A stretch of 43,301 bases of DNA from an uncultured Lachnospiraceae bacterium (lineage in GTDB: Bacteria; Bacillota; Clostridia; Lachnospirales; Lachnospiraceae). The DNA is taken from contig CAJTJZ010000005.1 of the NCBI GenBank assembly GCA_910576895.1, positions 23,930 to 67,230 on the forward strand, in the 5' to 3' direction. The translations under genes were made by a program, and so were the position numbers. The notes beneath the pieces are model-generated. The model saw only the letters and a program-made list of their open reading frames with translations. It did not search any database and was not told where the DNA came from. Positions 16,731 through 25,290 of the stretch are shown here, one piece after another. The stretch's first letter is position 1, and every line of letters begins with the position of its first letter.

Positions 16731-16830
16731 TTTTTTATTGTTAAACATCAGAACTATATTATTATTCATAGATAAATAAGCGTTTAGCTAACCAATAAAA
16801 ATCACTATATGAATTTTTTTCTATAAACAA

Positions 16831-16859
16831 TTGACATTTTACTAGTCTTATCGTATACT
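16831..16859 (+). promoter_or_regulatory. Consensus promoter of mecA
   Basis: TTGACA (16831-16836) and TATACT (16854-16859) are 17 bases apart. Start of transcription near 16866 gives a leader of about 96 bases that contains the 36-nt hairpin repeat. Confidence 0.85.
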
Positions 16860-16880
16860 ATAACGAGCTATATTTTAATT

Positions 16881-16916
16881 TATACTGGCGGTCGAAAAAT
16901 ATGACCGCTCAGTATA
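16881..16916 (+). repeat. 36-nt intergenic hairpin repeat, copy 2 (mecA leader)
   Basis: Same unit as 3431-3466, with an intact stem. It begins about 15 bases after the predicted mecA transcript start and ends 45 bases before the gene, so it would form in the 5' leader and could affect mRNA stability or translation. The structured block that follows copy 1 is absent here. Confidence 0.8.
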
Positions 16917-16961
16917 AATAATCCAATAACTACTCAAACCTAGTAGAAAGGAGATTCCCTG

Positions 16962-17771
16962 ATGAAAATAGAAAAACTGAGTGAAACTCAAATACGATGT
17001 ACATTAAGCAAGGATGATTTAGACAATCGTCAAATGCGTTTAAGTGAGCTTGCTTACGGAACAGAAAAAGCACAGGAACTTTTTCATGATATGATACAAC
17101 AGGCCTCCTATGAATTTGGTTTTGAGGCACAGGATATCCCTCTTATGATAGAAGCAATTCCTATTTCGGCTGAGAGCCTTGTTTTAATTATTACTAAGGT
17201 AGAAGAACCAGAGGAGCTTGATACTCGTTTTTCGCGTTTTACACCTGATAATGATACAGGATATGAAGATGATTACGGCGACTATGATGACGAGCTTAAC
17301 GAAGAACCTTATACAGAATTTACAGAAGGAAATTTCCATGCCCCTACGGTACAAACTGCTGTTGACAACTCTCCTGAATTTGTTCCATTTTCCGAAGCAC
17401 TATCCAAAGCCTCTACAGGAAATAAAATATCAGAGCCTGTTTCTAAAGAAGCATTTGAAAAAGCAAAAAAAGCGGATATTATAAAAATTTATATGTTTTC
17501 AAAACTAGATGATATAATTTCTACTTGTAAACAGATTTCTAGCATCTATAAAGGAAATAGTTATCTATATCAAAATCCTGCTGATGGTGCTTATTATTTT
17601 ATTCTTAATAAAGCTGGATTAAATTTAGAAACATTTAATAAAATTTGTAATATTATTTCTGAATACGGTAGACCATGTCGTATGACATATGCAACGCTTC
17701 AATATTTTAAAGAGCATTATGAGTTAATTCTTTTAGAACATACTGTACAGGAATTAGCAGAACTTGCATAA
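16962..17771 (+). CDS. mecA: MecA-family adaptor protein for Clp proteolysis
   Basis: MecA adaptors deliver substrates such as ComK to the ClpC-ClpP protease. The 269-residue protein shows the typical build: N-terminal substrate-binding domain (MKIEKLSETQIRCTLSKDDL...LSELAYG...AQELFHDMIQQA, 1-80), an acidic linker rich in Asp/Glu (about 92-122), and a C-terminal ClpC-binding domain (about 165-265: KIYMFSKLDDIISTCKQI, SYLYQNPADGAYYFIL). AAAGGAG eight bases upstream sets the start. No ComK is seen in the window; the substrate is unknown. Confidence 0.88.
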   Translation: MKIEKLSETQIRCTLSKDDLDNRQMRLSELAYGTEKAQELFHDMIQQASYEFGFEAQDIPLMIEAIPISAESLVLIITKVEEPEELDTRFSRFTPDNDTGYEDDYGDYDDELNEEPYTEFTEGNFHAPTVQTAVDNSPEFVPFSEALSKASTGNKISEPVSKEAFEKAKKADIIKIYMFSKLDDIISTCKQISSIYKGNSYLYQNPADGAYYFILNKAGLNLETFNKICNIISEYGRPCRMTYATLQYFKEHYELILLEHTVQELAELA

Positions 17772-17784
17772 AGAAACAAACAAC

Positions 17785-17816
17785 AAAAAAGACTGTCATT
17801 TGACAGTCTTTTTATA
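17785..17816 (+). terminator. Intrinsic terminator after mecA
   Basis: AAAAAGACTGTCA and its complement TGACAGTCTTTTT form a tight hairpin ending in a T run, directly after the mecA stop. Because the arm is A-rich it may also serve the opposite strand. Confidence 0.85.
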
Positions 17817-17870
17817 TGCAATAAATTTACTAATATTAAATTATTTGATCATTTATAAAAGCTTTATTCT

Positions 17871-18080
17871 TTATGCTTGTTTTTCACTTAAAAATTGATT
17901 TAATTTTTCTACAAGATCATCGGAATCTATCCCATGTACCATACAAGCTTCTTCCAAGCTTTCTGCCTGAGAAGATGGACAGCCAACACAATGCATTCCT
18001 GCCTCCATTAAAATAGGAATTACACCTGTGCTTATTTCCAATAAATCACCAATTAATGTTTCTTTTGTTATCTGTGCCAT
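17871..18080 (-). CDS. DUF1858 domain protein (CxxC small redox-type protein)
   Basis: A 69-residue protein matching the DUF1858/ScdA-N-like family (ITKETLIGDLLEISTGVIPILMEAGMHCVGCPSSQAESLEEAC). The CVGC pair is the conserved CxxC of this fold, often found fused to or near hybrid-cluster and iron-sulfur proteins, consistent with the ferredoxin gene next door on the opposite strand. GGAGG lies ten bases before the ATG. Exact role unknown. Confidence 0.9.
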   Translation of the reverse strand: MAQITKETLIGDLLEISTGVIPILMEAGMHCVGCPSSQAESLEEACMVHGIDSDDLVEKLNQFLSEKQA

Positions 18081-18256
18081 AAGGAAATTACCTCCATTCT
18101 ACTATTTTTAAATATCGCTTACAATTTATCACTTCATACAAATGGTCATTTTTCGGTCATTCGTATAGCATATTATAGTCTTCTAACCTATCTTCGTCAA
18201 GCATGGAATAAAAAATATATAATATAAGCTTCACTATATTTTTTTAATTTAAGCAC

Positions 18257-18285
18257 TTGTCAAATTACCTATTATGTATTAAAAT
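18257..18285 (+). promoter_or_regulatory. Promoter of the ferredoxin gene
   Basis: TTGTCA (18257-18262) and TAAAAT (18280-18285) are separated by 17 bases and lie 30 bases before the ferredoxin start, which has an excellent AAGGAGG. Confidence 0.75.
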
Positions 18286-18315
18286 AAGAACATAAATTAA
18301 AAGGAGGTAACTATC

Positions 18316-18483
18316 ATGGCACATACAATTACTGATGAATGCATCAGCTGCGGTGCTTGTGCTGGCGAATGTCCAGTAAACGCTATTTCTGAAGGCAGCT
18401 CACACTTTGAAGTTGATGAAGCTACTTGCATTGATTGCGGTGCTTGCGAAGGTGTTTGTCCAACAGGTGCTATTCAGGCTTAA
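18316..18483 (+). CDS. 2[4Fe-4S] ferredoxin
   Basis: A 55-residue clostridial-type ferredoxin carrying low-potential electrons in anaerobic metabolism. Two cluster-binding repeats are evident: CISCGACAGECP and CIDCGACEGVCP, each C-x2-C-x2-C-x3-C-P. The protein begins MAHTITDEC and ends GAIQA, the standard size. AAGGAGG sits nine bases ahead of the ATG, and codon use is strongly biased, suggesting high expression. It is monocistronic between its own promoter and a terminator. Confidence 0.97.
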   Translation: MAHTITDECISCGACAGECPVNAISEGSSHFEVDEATCIDCGACEGVCPTGAIQA

Positions 18484-18522
18484 TGTCTTTACAAAAATAG
18501 TTTGACAAGCAGAAAAAAGCAG

Positions 18523-18570
18523 AAACAGCTGTTTACATATTAAAAAAATATATAACAGCTGTTTTTTTTT
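18523..18570. terminator. Bidirectional terminator between ferredoxin and MerR-like gene
   Basis: AAACAGCTGTT (18523-18533) and AACAGCTGTTT (18554-18564) pair, followed on the plus strand by nine T residues. The T run overlaps the stop codon of the convergent MerR-like gene, and T-rich sequence also follows on the minus strand. Confidence 0.8.
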
Positions 18571-19594
18571 ATACTTGTTTTCCTGATTTTCTAAAAGAAA
18601 AAATCTTTCGCTTCTTCTTTTTTGTACTTTCTTCTGCTGCCGCTGCTTCTTGACGGCTTCTCTGACAGTTTCTAATCGTTTCGTCTAATTTTCTATAACG
18701 CTTTTCTTCTTCCTCCTGTTGTGAACGCATCATAAAATCCATTTCCTTTATCACCCTTTCAGAAACATCAGTTCCAACATCTTTAGCAAGCTCTTTATTA
18801 TTATCTCTTAATGCCTCTCCAATAATATCATTCATAATCATCCGGAATTGCTCCATCCGCTTGTCCATATCCGTTTCTGCCACCTGCTCACTAGAAATAT
18901 CTTCTTTTGCAGCAGGCACTCCCTTATCGGCAACAGAACGTCCTCCTTGTACTACATTAAACGAACGTGTAATTTCCTGTTCTTTTTCTATTTTTGGTTC
19001 TGCAAGTTCCAATTCTAATAATTGTGTTTTTTGCTTCTCTATAGTTTCTCCCTTTTCTATTTCTTTACTTTTTTCCAATTTTTCTTCCATAGATATTGTT
19101 CGATAATCATTTGCAACCATTGTCATTTTTGTTCCTACAACTTTTCCCGCTGGTATTCCAGCAGGTGTTCCCTTTACAGAAAATATTGTCTGTTTTCTTC
19201 CTTCTTTTTTCTCTGGCTTTTCAGAAACTTTTTTTTCTTTCCATGATTCGGTCGTTTTTGTTTCTTCTGAATTATCTGCTGCTTCTGCCATAAGCTGCCC
19301 ATTTAAACGATCTCTTAGAGAATGCAGCTTTCCCATTTCCATTTGAGCTACCTTTGGAACTTTATTCTTTAACATTCGGACTGATTTTAAATGAAACCCC
19401 TGATCTTTTAAATACTTCACCTGACGAAGCAGCGTTATTTCCTGCATTGTATAATAACGATGTCCCATTTCATTTTTTGGTATTTCAAGTGATAATTCCT
19501 TTTCCCAGTAACGCAGTACAGGCGGCTCTACTCCAACTTGTTTTGCCGCCTCTCGTATCATGTATTTTTCCATAGTTTCTGCTTCTTTCTCCAT
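18569..19594 (-). CDS. MerR-type HTH protein with long coiled-coil/charged C-terminus
   Basis: The 341-residue protein starts with a MerR-like DNA-binding domain (YMIREAAKQVGVEPPVLRYWEKEL ... GHRYYTMQEITLLRQVKYLKDQGF, about 11-75). A long low-complexity Glu/Lys-rich middle follows (about 90-230), then a helical region (MEQFRMIMNDIIGEALRDNNKELA to EEEEKRYRKLDETIRN) and a basic tail. There is no ligand-binding domain of classical MerR regulators. The architecture recalls RacA-like chromosome-anchoring proteins, which also join a MerR-like HTH to coiled coil, but sequence identity to them cannot be judged here. GAGGAGGAGCAT precedes the ATG. Confidence 0.75.
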   Translation of the reverse strand: MEKEAETMEKYMIREAAKQVGVEPPVLRYWEKELSLEIPKNEMGHRYYTMQEITLLRQVKYLKDQGFHLKSVRMLKNKVPKVAQMEMGKLHSLRDRLNGQLMAEAADNSEETKTTESWKEKKVSEKPEKKEGRKQTIFSVKGTPAGIPAGKVVGTKMTMVANDYRTISMEEKLEKSKEIEKGETIEKQKTQLLELELAEPKIEKEQEITRSFNVVQGGRSVADKGVPAAKEDISSEQVAETDMDKRMEQFRMIMNDIIGEALRDNNKELAKDVGTDVSERVIKEMDFMMRSQQEEEEKRYRKLDETIRNCQRSRQEAAAAEESTKKKKRKIFSFRKSGKQV

Positions 19595-19791
19595 ATGCTC
19601 CTCCTCTTTGACAAATTAATATAGTATGTAATGTCTATCATTATCAGCACCAGAGTTTTCATGAAATTCCTATTGCCTACTTTGTAGACTTGATATATTT
19701 CATAAAATCATTATAAACAGGAGTATTTACTATTTTCAACAGAAAGCGATCGTATCATTCCGATTCTTTTTGACATTATTTTCTAAAAAAA

Positions 19792-19833
19792 GGAAAAAAA
19801 GAGCAGCTTCTAACAAGAAACTACTCTTTTTCC
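19792..19833 (-). terminator. Terminator of the gdpP-rplI-dnaB operon
   Basis: GGAAAAAAAGAGCAG pairs imperfectly with CTACTCTTTTTCC around a loop with TTCT/AGAA closing pairs, 47 bases beyond the dnaB stop, followed on the minus strand by a T-rich run. The rest of 19595-19879 shows only the upstream region of the MerR-like gene. Confidence 0.6.
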
Positions 19834-19879
19834 TTTATCTTTATAATTCTCAAAATAAACATAGCCCGATTCTTAAATT

Positions 19880-21220
19880 TTATTGGCGATTCTGCATAAG
19901 ATTTTGAAACTTTGTATATTGTGACTGCCATGCCAATTTTATTGTACCCGTTGGACCATTTCTTTGCTTTCCAATAATAATTTCTGCTGTTCCCATATCA
20001 TCAGAATCATGGTTATAATATTCATCTCTATAAATAAACATAACCACATCTGCATCTTGTTCAATTGCTCCAGATTCCCTTAAATCAGAAAGCATAGGAC
20101 GCTTGTCAGGACGCTGTTCTACAGCACGACTTAATTGTGACAATGCAATCACAGGTGCATTAATTTCCCTTGCCAATGCCTTTAGTGAACGTGAAATTTC
20201 TGAAATTTCCTGTTGTCTTGATTCTGCACGTCCTCCTCCTGTCATAAGCTGTAAATAATCAATAATCACTAGTCCAAGATTATATTCCAATTTATATTTT
20301 CTGCATTTTGAACGCAGCTCTGTAATAGAAATTGCTGGCGTATCATCAATCATTAGACAAGAACTGCCAATTGCTTGTGCACTATGTGCTAATAATGTCC
20401 AATCCTCATCTTCCAGCTCTCCATTTCGGATTTTTTGAGAATCTACTTTAGAATTCATTGCAAGCATACGTTTTACTAATTGATCTCTTGACATTTCCAA
20501 ACTAAAAATAATCGTTGGCACATTTTCACGAAGTACTACATGTTCTGCAATATTCAATACAAATGCTGTCTTTCCCATAGAAGGTCTTGCTGCTACTAAA
20601 ATTAAATCTGCTTTTTGTAAACCAGACATTTTATAGTCAAGATCTAAAAAACCTGTTGGAATCCCAGTAACACTTCCTTGATTTTTCGCTGCTGTCTCAA
20701 TTGCTTCTAATGTCTTAATTACAATATCACTAATGCTAACAAAATCATTTCCTGCTCTATCTTGTAGAATATTAAATACCTGTTTTTCTGTATTTTCAAG
20801 AATAACACTAAGATCTTCTTTATTGGCATAGCATTCATTGGCAATCCCTTCTGAGGCTTTGATGAGTCGCCGCAAGATTGCTTTTTGCCTTACAATTTCC
20901 GCATACTGTCGTACATTTGCAGAAATTGCCACATTATCTAATAATGCACGAAAATACTCAATGCTCATCATTTCTGGCGGAAGATTTTTTCCTTTTAGCT
21001 GATCTTGCAGTGTTATTAGATCGATTGGTCTTCCCTCATCAATCATCTTCACCATAGTTTCAAAAATGATACCATATTGCTTTTGATAAAAATCCTCCGA
21101 GCGTAAAAGCTCCGAAGCGGTAATAGCTGCATCTTTGTCCATAAGCATAGAACCGATTACTGATTGCTCCGCTTCGGGGCTATGTGGGAGAATCCGCTTT
21201 ATTACCGCTTCTTCATCCAT
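19880..21220 (-). CDS. dnaB: Replicative DNA helicase
   Basis: The 446-residue hexameric helicase unwinds DNA at the replication fork. The N-terminal DnaB domain (HSPEAEQSVIGSMLMD, 13-28; DNVAISANVRQYAEIVR) and the C-terminal RecA-like core are complete: Walker A ARPSMGKTAF (about 209-218), the SLEMS motif, Walker B LVIIDYLQLM, RQQEISEISRSLKALA, and LSDLRESGAIEQDADVV. The start follows GGAG by eight bases and lies 15 bases after rplI. The gene set gdpP-rplI-dnaB is a conserved Firmicute order, which supports the call. Confidence 0.97.
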   Translation of the reverse strand: MDEEAVIKRILPHSPEAEQSVIGSMLMDKDAAITASELLRSEDFYQKQYGIIFETMVKMIDEGRPIDLITLQDQLKGKNLPPEMMSIEYFRALLDNVAISANVRQYAEIVRQKAILRRLIKASEGIANECYANKEDLSVILENTEKQVFNILQDRAGNDFVSISDIVIKTLEAIETAAKNQGSVTGIPTGFLDLDYKMSGLQKADLILVAARPSMGKTAFVLNIAEHVVLRENVPTIIFSLEMSRDQLVKRMLAMNSKVDSQKIRNGELEDEDWTLLAHSAQAIGSSCLMIDDTPAISITELRSKCRKYKLEYNLGLVIIDYLQLMTGGGRAESRQQEISEISRSLKALAREINAPVIALSQLSRAVEQRPDKRPMLSDLRESGAIEQDADVVMFIYRDEYYNHDSDDMGTAEIIIGKQRNGPTGTIKLAWQSQYTKFQNLMQNRQ

Positions 21221-21235
21221 GTTACTATCTCCATT

Positions 21236-21682
21236 TTATTTTTCTGTCACTTTTACAATCAATTCGCCTGTTACCTTTGGATGCAATTTTATCTTTACAC
21301 GATAAGTACCACAAGCCTTCACTGGCACATCTAACTGCATTTTCTTTTTCTCAATTTCCATACCAAGCTGCTTTTTTGCTGCTTCTGCAATTTCCTTTGT
21401 TGATACAGAGCCAAAAGTACGTCCGCCCTCTCCTGTCTTTATTTTTATTTCTATACTTTTATCCTTTAATTCTTCTGCAAATCTTTTTGCTTCTTCTAGC
21501 ATCTCCTGTTTCCGTTTTTCTTCATTTGCCTTTTGAAGCTTTAAATCATTTTTATTTTTTGCAGTTGCTTCCATCCCAAGCTTTTTCTTTAACAAAAAAT
21601 TTCTTGCATATCCGTCACTAACACTAACTAATTCTCCTTTTTTTCCAACGGACTTTACATCCTCTAATAAAATTATTTCCAT
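21236..21682 (-). CDS. rplI: 50S ribosomal protein L9
   Basis: At 148 residues this is the usual L9 length: N-terminal domain MEIILLEDVKSVGKKGELVSVSDGYARNFL (the Gly/Lys-rich rRNA-binding part), a long central helix (about 42-78) and the C-terminal domain with GEGGRTFGSVSTKEIAEA. AGGAGG precedes the ATG. In the 103-base gap to gdpP is a 9-bp hairpin (21731-21754) that might tune expression of the ribosomal gene. Confidence 0.97.
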   Translation of the reverse strand: MEIILLEDVKSVGKKGELVSVSDGYARNFLLKKKLGMEATAKNKNDLKLQKANEEKRKQEMLEEAKRFAEELKDKSIEIKIKTGEGGRTFGSVSTKEIAEAAKKQLGMEIEKKKMQLDVPVKACGTYRVKIKLHPKVTGELIVKVTEK

Positions 21683-21785
21683 CTGCTTTTCCTCCTGTTT
21701 TCATAAAGTAAGTAAGTTATAAAATAAATGATAAGAATACCTTAATATTCTTATAAGCACACTTGCAATTTTTATATTTATTATC

Positions 21786-23864
21786 TTAAATTTCTTTATC
21801 TTCTATCATTTTCACTAAAACTGCTTTTACTTGATCTCTTGCTTCCCTAGCTGAATATCCCTTTAACTGAGCACCTGCCACACTTGCATGACCACCGCCA
21901 CCAAGTTTTTCCATCACTAGCTGCACATTCACTTCATCAATAGATCTTGCACTAATATAAATTTTTCCATTATATTCTGTAAACACAAAGGATGCCTTAA
22001 TTTTATCAATATCCATTAATTCATTTGCCACCTGTGCTCCTAATACCGTAGGACTATTCACACTTTTTGCATCACAATCTGACATTGCAAATTGTTCCAT
22101 AAAAATTTCTGTCTTTTGAATAGAAGCTGCCCGAATACGATATTCCTCCATATCCTGCCGAAATGTTTTTCGAATTTTTGTAATGTCTACTCCATTTCTT
22201 CGTAAAAATGCTGCTGCTTCAAAGGTACGCACTCCTGTTTTTGTATAAAAATTATTTGTATCAATCATCATTCCAGCATACATTGCTTCTGCTTCCGCAA
22301 CACGCAGCCGCAAGCCCTCATCTACATATTGAAGAATTTCTGCTACCATTTCACAAGCAGAAGAAGCATAAGGTTCAATATAAGATAACACTGCATTTTC
22401 AATTGCTTCCTCTGTTTTTCTATGGTGATCAAGAATTACAATTGTTCTCGCCTGTTCTAACAGCCTTGGACATTGTGTATAGCTTGGACGATTTACATCA
22501 ACAACAACAAGTAATGTATTATCATCTACTAATTCCATTGCTTGTTCATCATCAAGAATCATATCATCTTCATATTCATGATCCTCACGAAACCAATTCA
22601 TAATTGGACGAACAGAACTAGTCACATCTCCAAGAACAATATGTGCTTTTTTCCCTAATGTCTTTGAAATTCTATAAATACCAACGGCAGAACCAAAACT
22701 ATCTACATCAGCAATAGAATGCCCCATAATAACAACACGATCTTTTGCTGTAATCAGTTCTTTTAAGGCATGAGCCTTCACTCTTGCCTTTACACGTGTT
22801 GTTTTTTCAACAGTAATATTTGTTCCTCCATAATATTGTATTTTATCTTCCGCTTTTACGACCGCTTGATCACCGCCACGTCCAAGTGCTAAATCAATCG
22901 CTGCTCTTGCATATTCATAAGCACGTAAATAACTTTCCTCATATACACCAATGCCAATACTAATGGTAATTGCAATTTCATTTCCAATATTAATACTTCT
23001 TACTTCTTCTAAAAGTGAAAAACGATTTTCCTGCATTTGGGCAAGATATTTTTGTTTAAAAATGACAATATATTTATCCTTTTCCAATTTTTTTATAATA
23101 CCATCAAGATTTTGCATATATTTATTAATTTTTCTTTCAATTAAAGCAGAAAGCAAAGAACGGCGAACTTCATCTACACTTTCTAAGGATTCTTCATAAT
23201 TATCAATATAAAGAAGTCCTACTACCATACGCTCCTCTTGAATCTGCCGCTTACATTCCATAATCTCAGTTACATCATATAAGCAAAGCACAAGCAATGT
23301 ATTCAAATCTTCGGAAATTTTTGGTGGTGCTTGCAGAAGCTGCATATTTTTTAATTGTGCACTATGATAAAACTCTACTGCTTGTATCCGCCGAATAATA
23401 ACACGATAGGTTCTTTCCTTAAAAACGAGAGAAAGTTCTACATCCATCTGATCTTTTGGAAAAATCTCCTGTTTTAATTCTGGAAAAATATTAGAAATAT
23501 TCCGTTTAGCAGCTTTTACATTCTCAATAATCTGGCGAAATTCATCATTTCCCCAAAGCATATGTCCATGCGTATCAAGCACTGCATATGGTAAAAATAG
23601 TTCCTTTAAAAACTGTTTCTGTACCTGCCCATACGCAGCCGCATATTCTAAAATTCCACTTAAAATTCGATAACGCTTTATCCCATATATAATAAAAACA
23701 ATCACTATATAGACAAAAACAAAGGCTGCACATACAATTCCTGCATCATGATTTATCACAAAAACAGCCCCTGCCATCATAAGCAGCCATACACTTAATA
23801 TCATTGGCCAGTTTAAATACTGACTAAGTAGTGGTGAAAGCTTCACCTTTTTTATCTTTTTCAT
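21786..23864 (-). CDS. gdpP: c-di-AMP phosphodiesterase GdpP (YybT type)
   Basis: GdpP hydrolyses the second messenger c-di-AMP, which controls potassium and cell-wall homeostasis. The 692-residue protein has two N-terminal membrane segments (about 18-60), a PAS-like domain (about 85-160), a degenerate GGDEF domain (about 175-345: ITISIGIGVYEESY, ending ALGRGGDQAVV), and a catalytic DHH/DHHA1 module: MGHSIADVDSFGSA (about 383), VVVDVNRPS, ILDHHRKTEE and GGGGHASVAGAQL (about 658). All metal-binding Asp/His residues look present. GAGGAG precedes the ATG. Leads the operon with rplI and dnaB. Confidence 0.94.
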   Translation of the reverse strand: MKKIKKVKLSPLLSQYLNWPMILSVWLLMMAGAVFVINHDAGIVCAAFVFVYIVIVFIIYGIKRYRILSGILEYAAAYGQVQKQFLKELFLPYAVLDTHGHMLWGNDEFRQIIENVKAAKRNISNIFPELKQEIFPKDQMDVELSLVFKERTYRVIIRRIQAVEFYHSAQLKNMQLLQAPPKISEDLNTLLVLCLYDVTEIMECKRQIQEERMVVGLLYIDNYEESLESVDEVRRSLLSALIERKINKYMQNLDGIIKKLEKDKYIVIFKQKYLAQMQENRFSLLEEVRSINIGNEIAITISIGIGVYEESYLRAYEYARAAIDLALGRGGDQAVVKAEDKIQYYGGTNITVEKTTRVKARVKAHALKELITAKDRVVIMGHSIADVDSFGSAVGIYRISKTLGKKAHIVLGDVTSSVRPIMNWFREDHEYEDDMILDDEQAMELVDDNTLLVVVDVNRPSYTQCPRLLEQARTIVILDHHRKTEEAIENAVLSYIEPYASSACEMVAEILQYVDEGLRLRVAEAEAMYAGMMIDTNNFYTKTGVRTFEAAAFLRRNGVDITKIRKTFRQDMEEYRIRAASIQKTEIFMEQFAMSDCDAKSVNSPTVLGAQVANELMDIDKIKASFVFTEYNGKIYISARSIDEVNVQLVMEKLGGGGHASVAGAQLKGYSAREARDQVKAVLVKMIEDKEI

Positions 23865-23925
23865 AAATACTCCTCTGCATCATTTATATGGCATACCATA
23901 AAACAATTTTTGTGCGATAGAAGCT

Positions 23926-23954
23926 ATTATATCATTTTTCCGTGTCTTACGCAA
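23926..23954 (-). promoter_or_regulatory. Promoter of the gdpP operon
   Basis: On the minus strand TTGCGT (23949-23954) and TATAAT (23926-23931) are 17 bases apart, and TG precedes the -10 (TGATATAAT). Predicted leader is about 55 bases. Confidence 0.75.
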
Positions 23955-24050
23955 GAGTCTATCAAAAGACAAAAACTAGATTTGTATTATCATTAATTAT
24001 GGTTATGCTTATTTTATTTGTGAATTTTGCATATAAATTGTCTTTTTTTC

Positions 24051-24079
24051 TTGCGATTTTCATACAATTGTTGTATAAT
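24051..24079 (+). promoter_or_regulatory. Promoter with operator-like inverted repeat for the SBP-chemoreceptor pair
   Basis: TTGCGA (24051-24056) and TATAAT (24074-24079) have a 17-base spacer. The spacer holds ATACAA-TTG-TTGTAT (24062-24076), an inverted repeat that also overlaps the -10 and would suit a repressor. The rest of 23865-24179 is the divergent gdpP promoter and a 100-base leader. Confidence 0.65.
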
Positions 24080-24179
24080 AAGGAAACAAAAAGTCTGGAA
24101 TAACATCACAAAAAACTAATATTTTTTATTTTAGTAACAAGAAACTATTTATCCAGCTTTAGGAAAGGAGAAGATAAAA

Positions 24180-25277
24180 GTGAAGAAAAAAATTTTATCC
24201 TTATTTTTAGTATGTATGGTTCTTGCAGGCTGCGGCAGTACAGAAGCAAATTATACTTCCACCAAAGTTGAAATCAGTGAAAATCCTATTCGTCCTTCTA
24301 CTGATTATGCTTCTGGTAGTGTTAATACCTCTACAAATTCAGCAAAAACAGATACACCAAAAAAAGAAAAAGAGGACGCAACAGCAAATACAAATACTAA
24401 CACAGGAGAAGGTAAACCAAAGATATGGTTTATTAATAATGCAAATGGTGTTGGCTTTAGTGCTGCTCTTACAAACAGTATGGAATCTGCCTTAAATATC
24501 AGTGATTATGATTATAAATTTATTGATGGACAAGGAGAACAGCAAGTACAAATTGATGCCGTAGAAGATGCTATTGCAGAAAATGTTGACTGTATCGCCT
24601 TAGATCCTATCAAAGAAGAGGGATTTGAAGATACTCTCAAAAAAGCAAAAGATGCTGGTATTAAAATTGTTTTAATTGATCGCCAAATTTCTGATGAATC
24701 TCTATTTGATGCTTGGCTTGGCTCTGACTTCCTATTAGAAGGTCAAAATGCGGCAAAATGGCTTGTAGAAACAAAAGGAGAAGAAGAAGAACAAAAAGTA
24801 GTTATCTTAGAAGGAGATAGAGGTTCTAGTGCAGCAATCGGACGTACCAATGGCTTTAAAGATACGATTGCAAATTACAGTAATTATGAAATTATTGCCA
24901 GTGAAAGTGCTGATTTTGACAAAGCAAAAGGAAAAGCTTTGATGAAAGATTATTTAAGTCAATATAAAGATATTGATGTTATTGTATCACAAAATGACGA
25001 AATGACTTATGGTGTCTTGGAAGCTTTAGAAGAAGATGGAAAAGATGCAAAAGATTATACTATCATTACCTTTGATGGACAAGCGGATGTCTTTAAAGAA
25101 ATGATTAATGGAAAAGTTGATTTATGTGTAGAATGTAATCCTTTACTTGGTCCTGACTCTGCTGCATTAGTAGCAAAAGTCCTTGCTGGTGAGAATGTTG
25201 ATAAAATCAATTATGTAGAAGAAGGAGTCTTTCCAGCAGAAGTAGCCTCGGAAGAAATTGGAAATCGTACATTCTAG
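24180..25277 (+). CDS. Sugar-type substrate-binding lipoprotein (Peripla_BP_4 / LacI-like fold)
   Basis: The 365-residue protein has a lipoprotein signal with lipobox LAGC (Cys18), a Ser/Thr/Asn-rich linker to about 78, then a two-lobe binding domain of the ribose/galactose type: PKIWFINNANGVGFSAALTNSME, DCIALDPIKEEGFEDTLKKAKDAGIKIVLIDRQI, VVILEGDRGSSAAIGRTNGF, DVIVSQNDEMTYGVLEALEE, YTIITFDGQADVFKEM. Start is GTG after GGAGAAGATAAAA. No ABC permease or ATPase genes follow; instead a chemoreceptor gene begins 13 bases downstream. I infer it presents a sugar-like ligand to that receptor. It may also feed a transporter encoded elsewhere. Confidence 0.87.
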   Translation: MKKKILSLFLVCMVLAGCGSTEANYTSTKVEISENPIRPSTDYASGSVNTSTNSAKTDTPKKEKEDATANTNTNTGEGKPKIWFINNANGVGFSAALTNSMESALNISDYDYKFIDGQGEQQVQIDAVEDAIAENVDCIALDPIKEEGFEDTLKKAKDAGIKIVLIDRQISDESLFDAWLGSDFLLEGQNAAKWLVETKGEEEEQKVVILEGDRGSSAAIGRTNGFKDTIANYSNYEIIASESADFDKAKGKALMKDYLSQYKDIDVIVSQNDEMTYGVLEALEEDGKDAKDYTIITFDGQADVFKEMINGKVDLCVECNPLLGPDSAALVAKVLAGENVDKINYVEEGVFPAEVASEEIGNRTF

Positions 25278-25290
25278 AGTGGAGGGCTAT

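Noticed and set aside
25258..25290. Chemoreceptor start at TTG 25258
   Set aside because: It lies inside the lipoprotein gene without a ribosome site, whereas ATG 25291 follows GGAGG.
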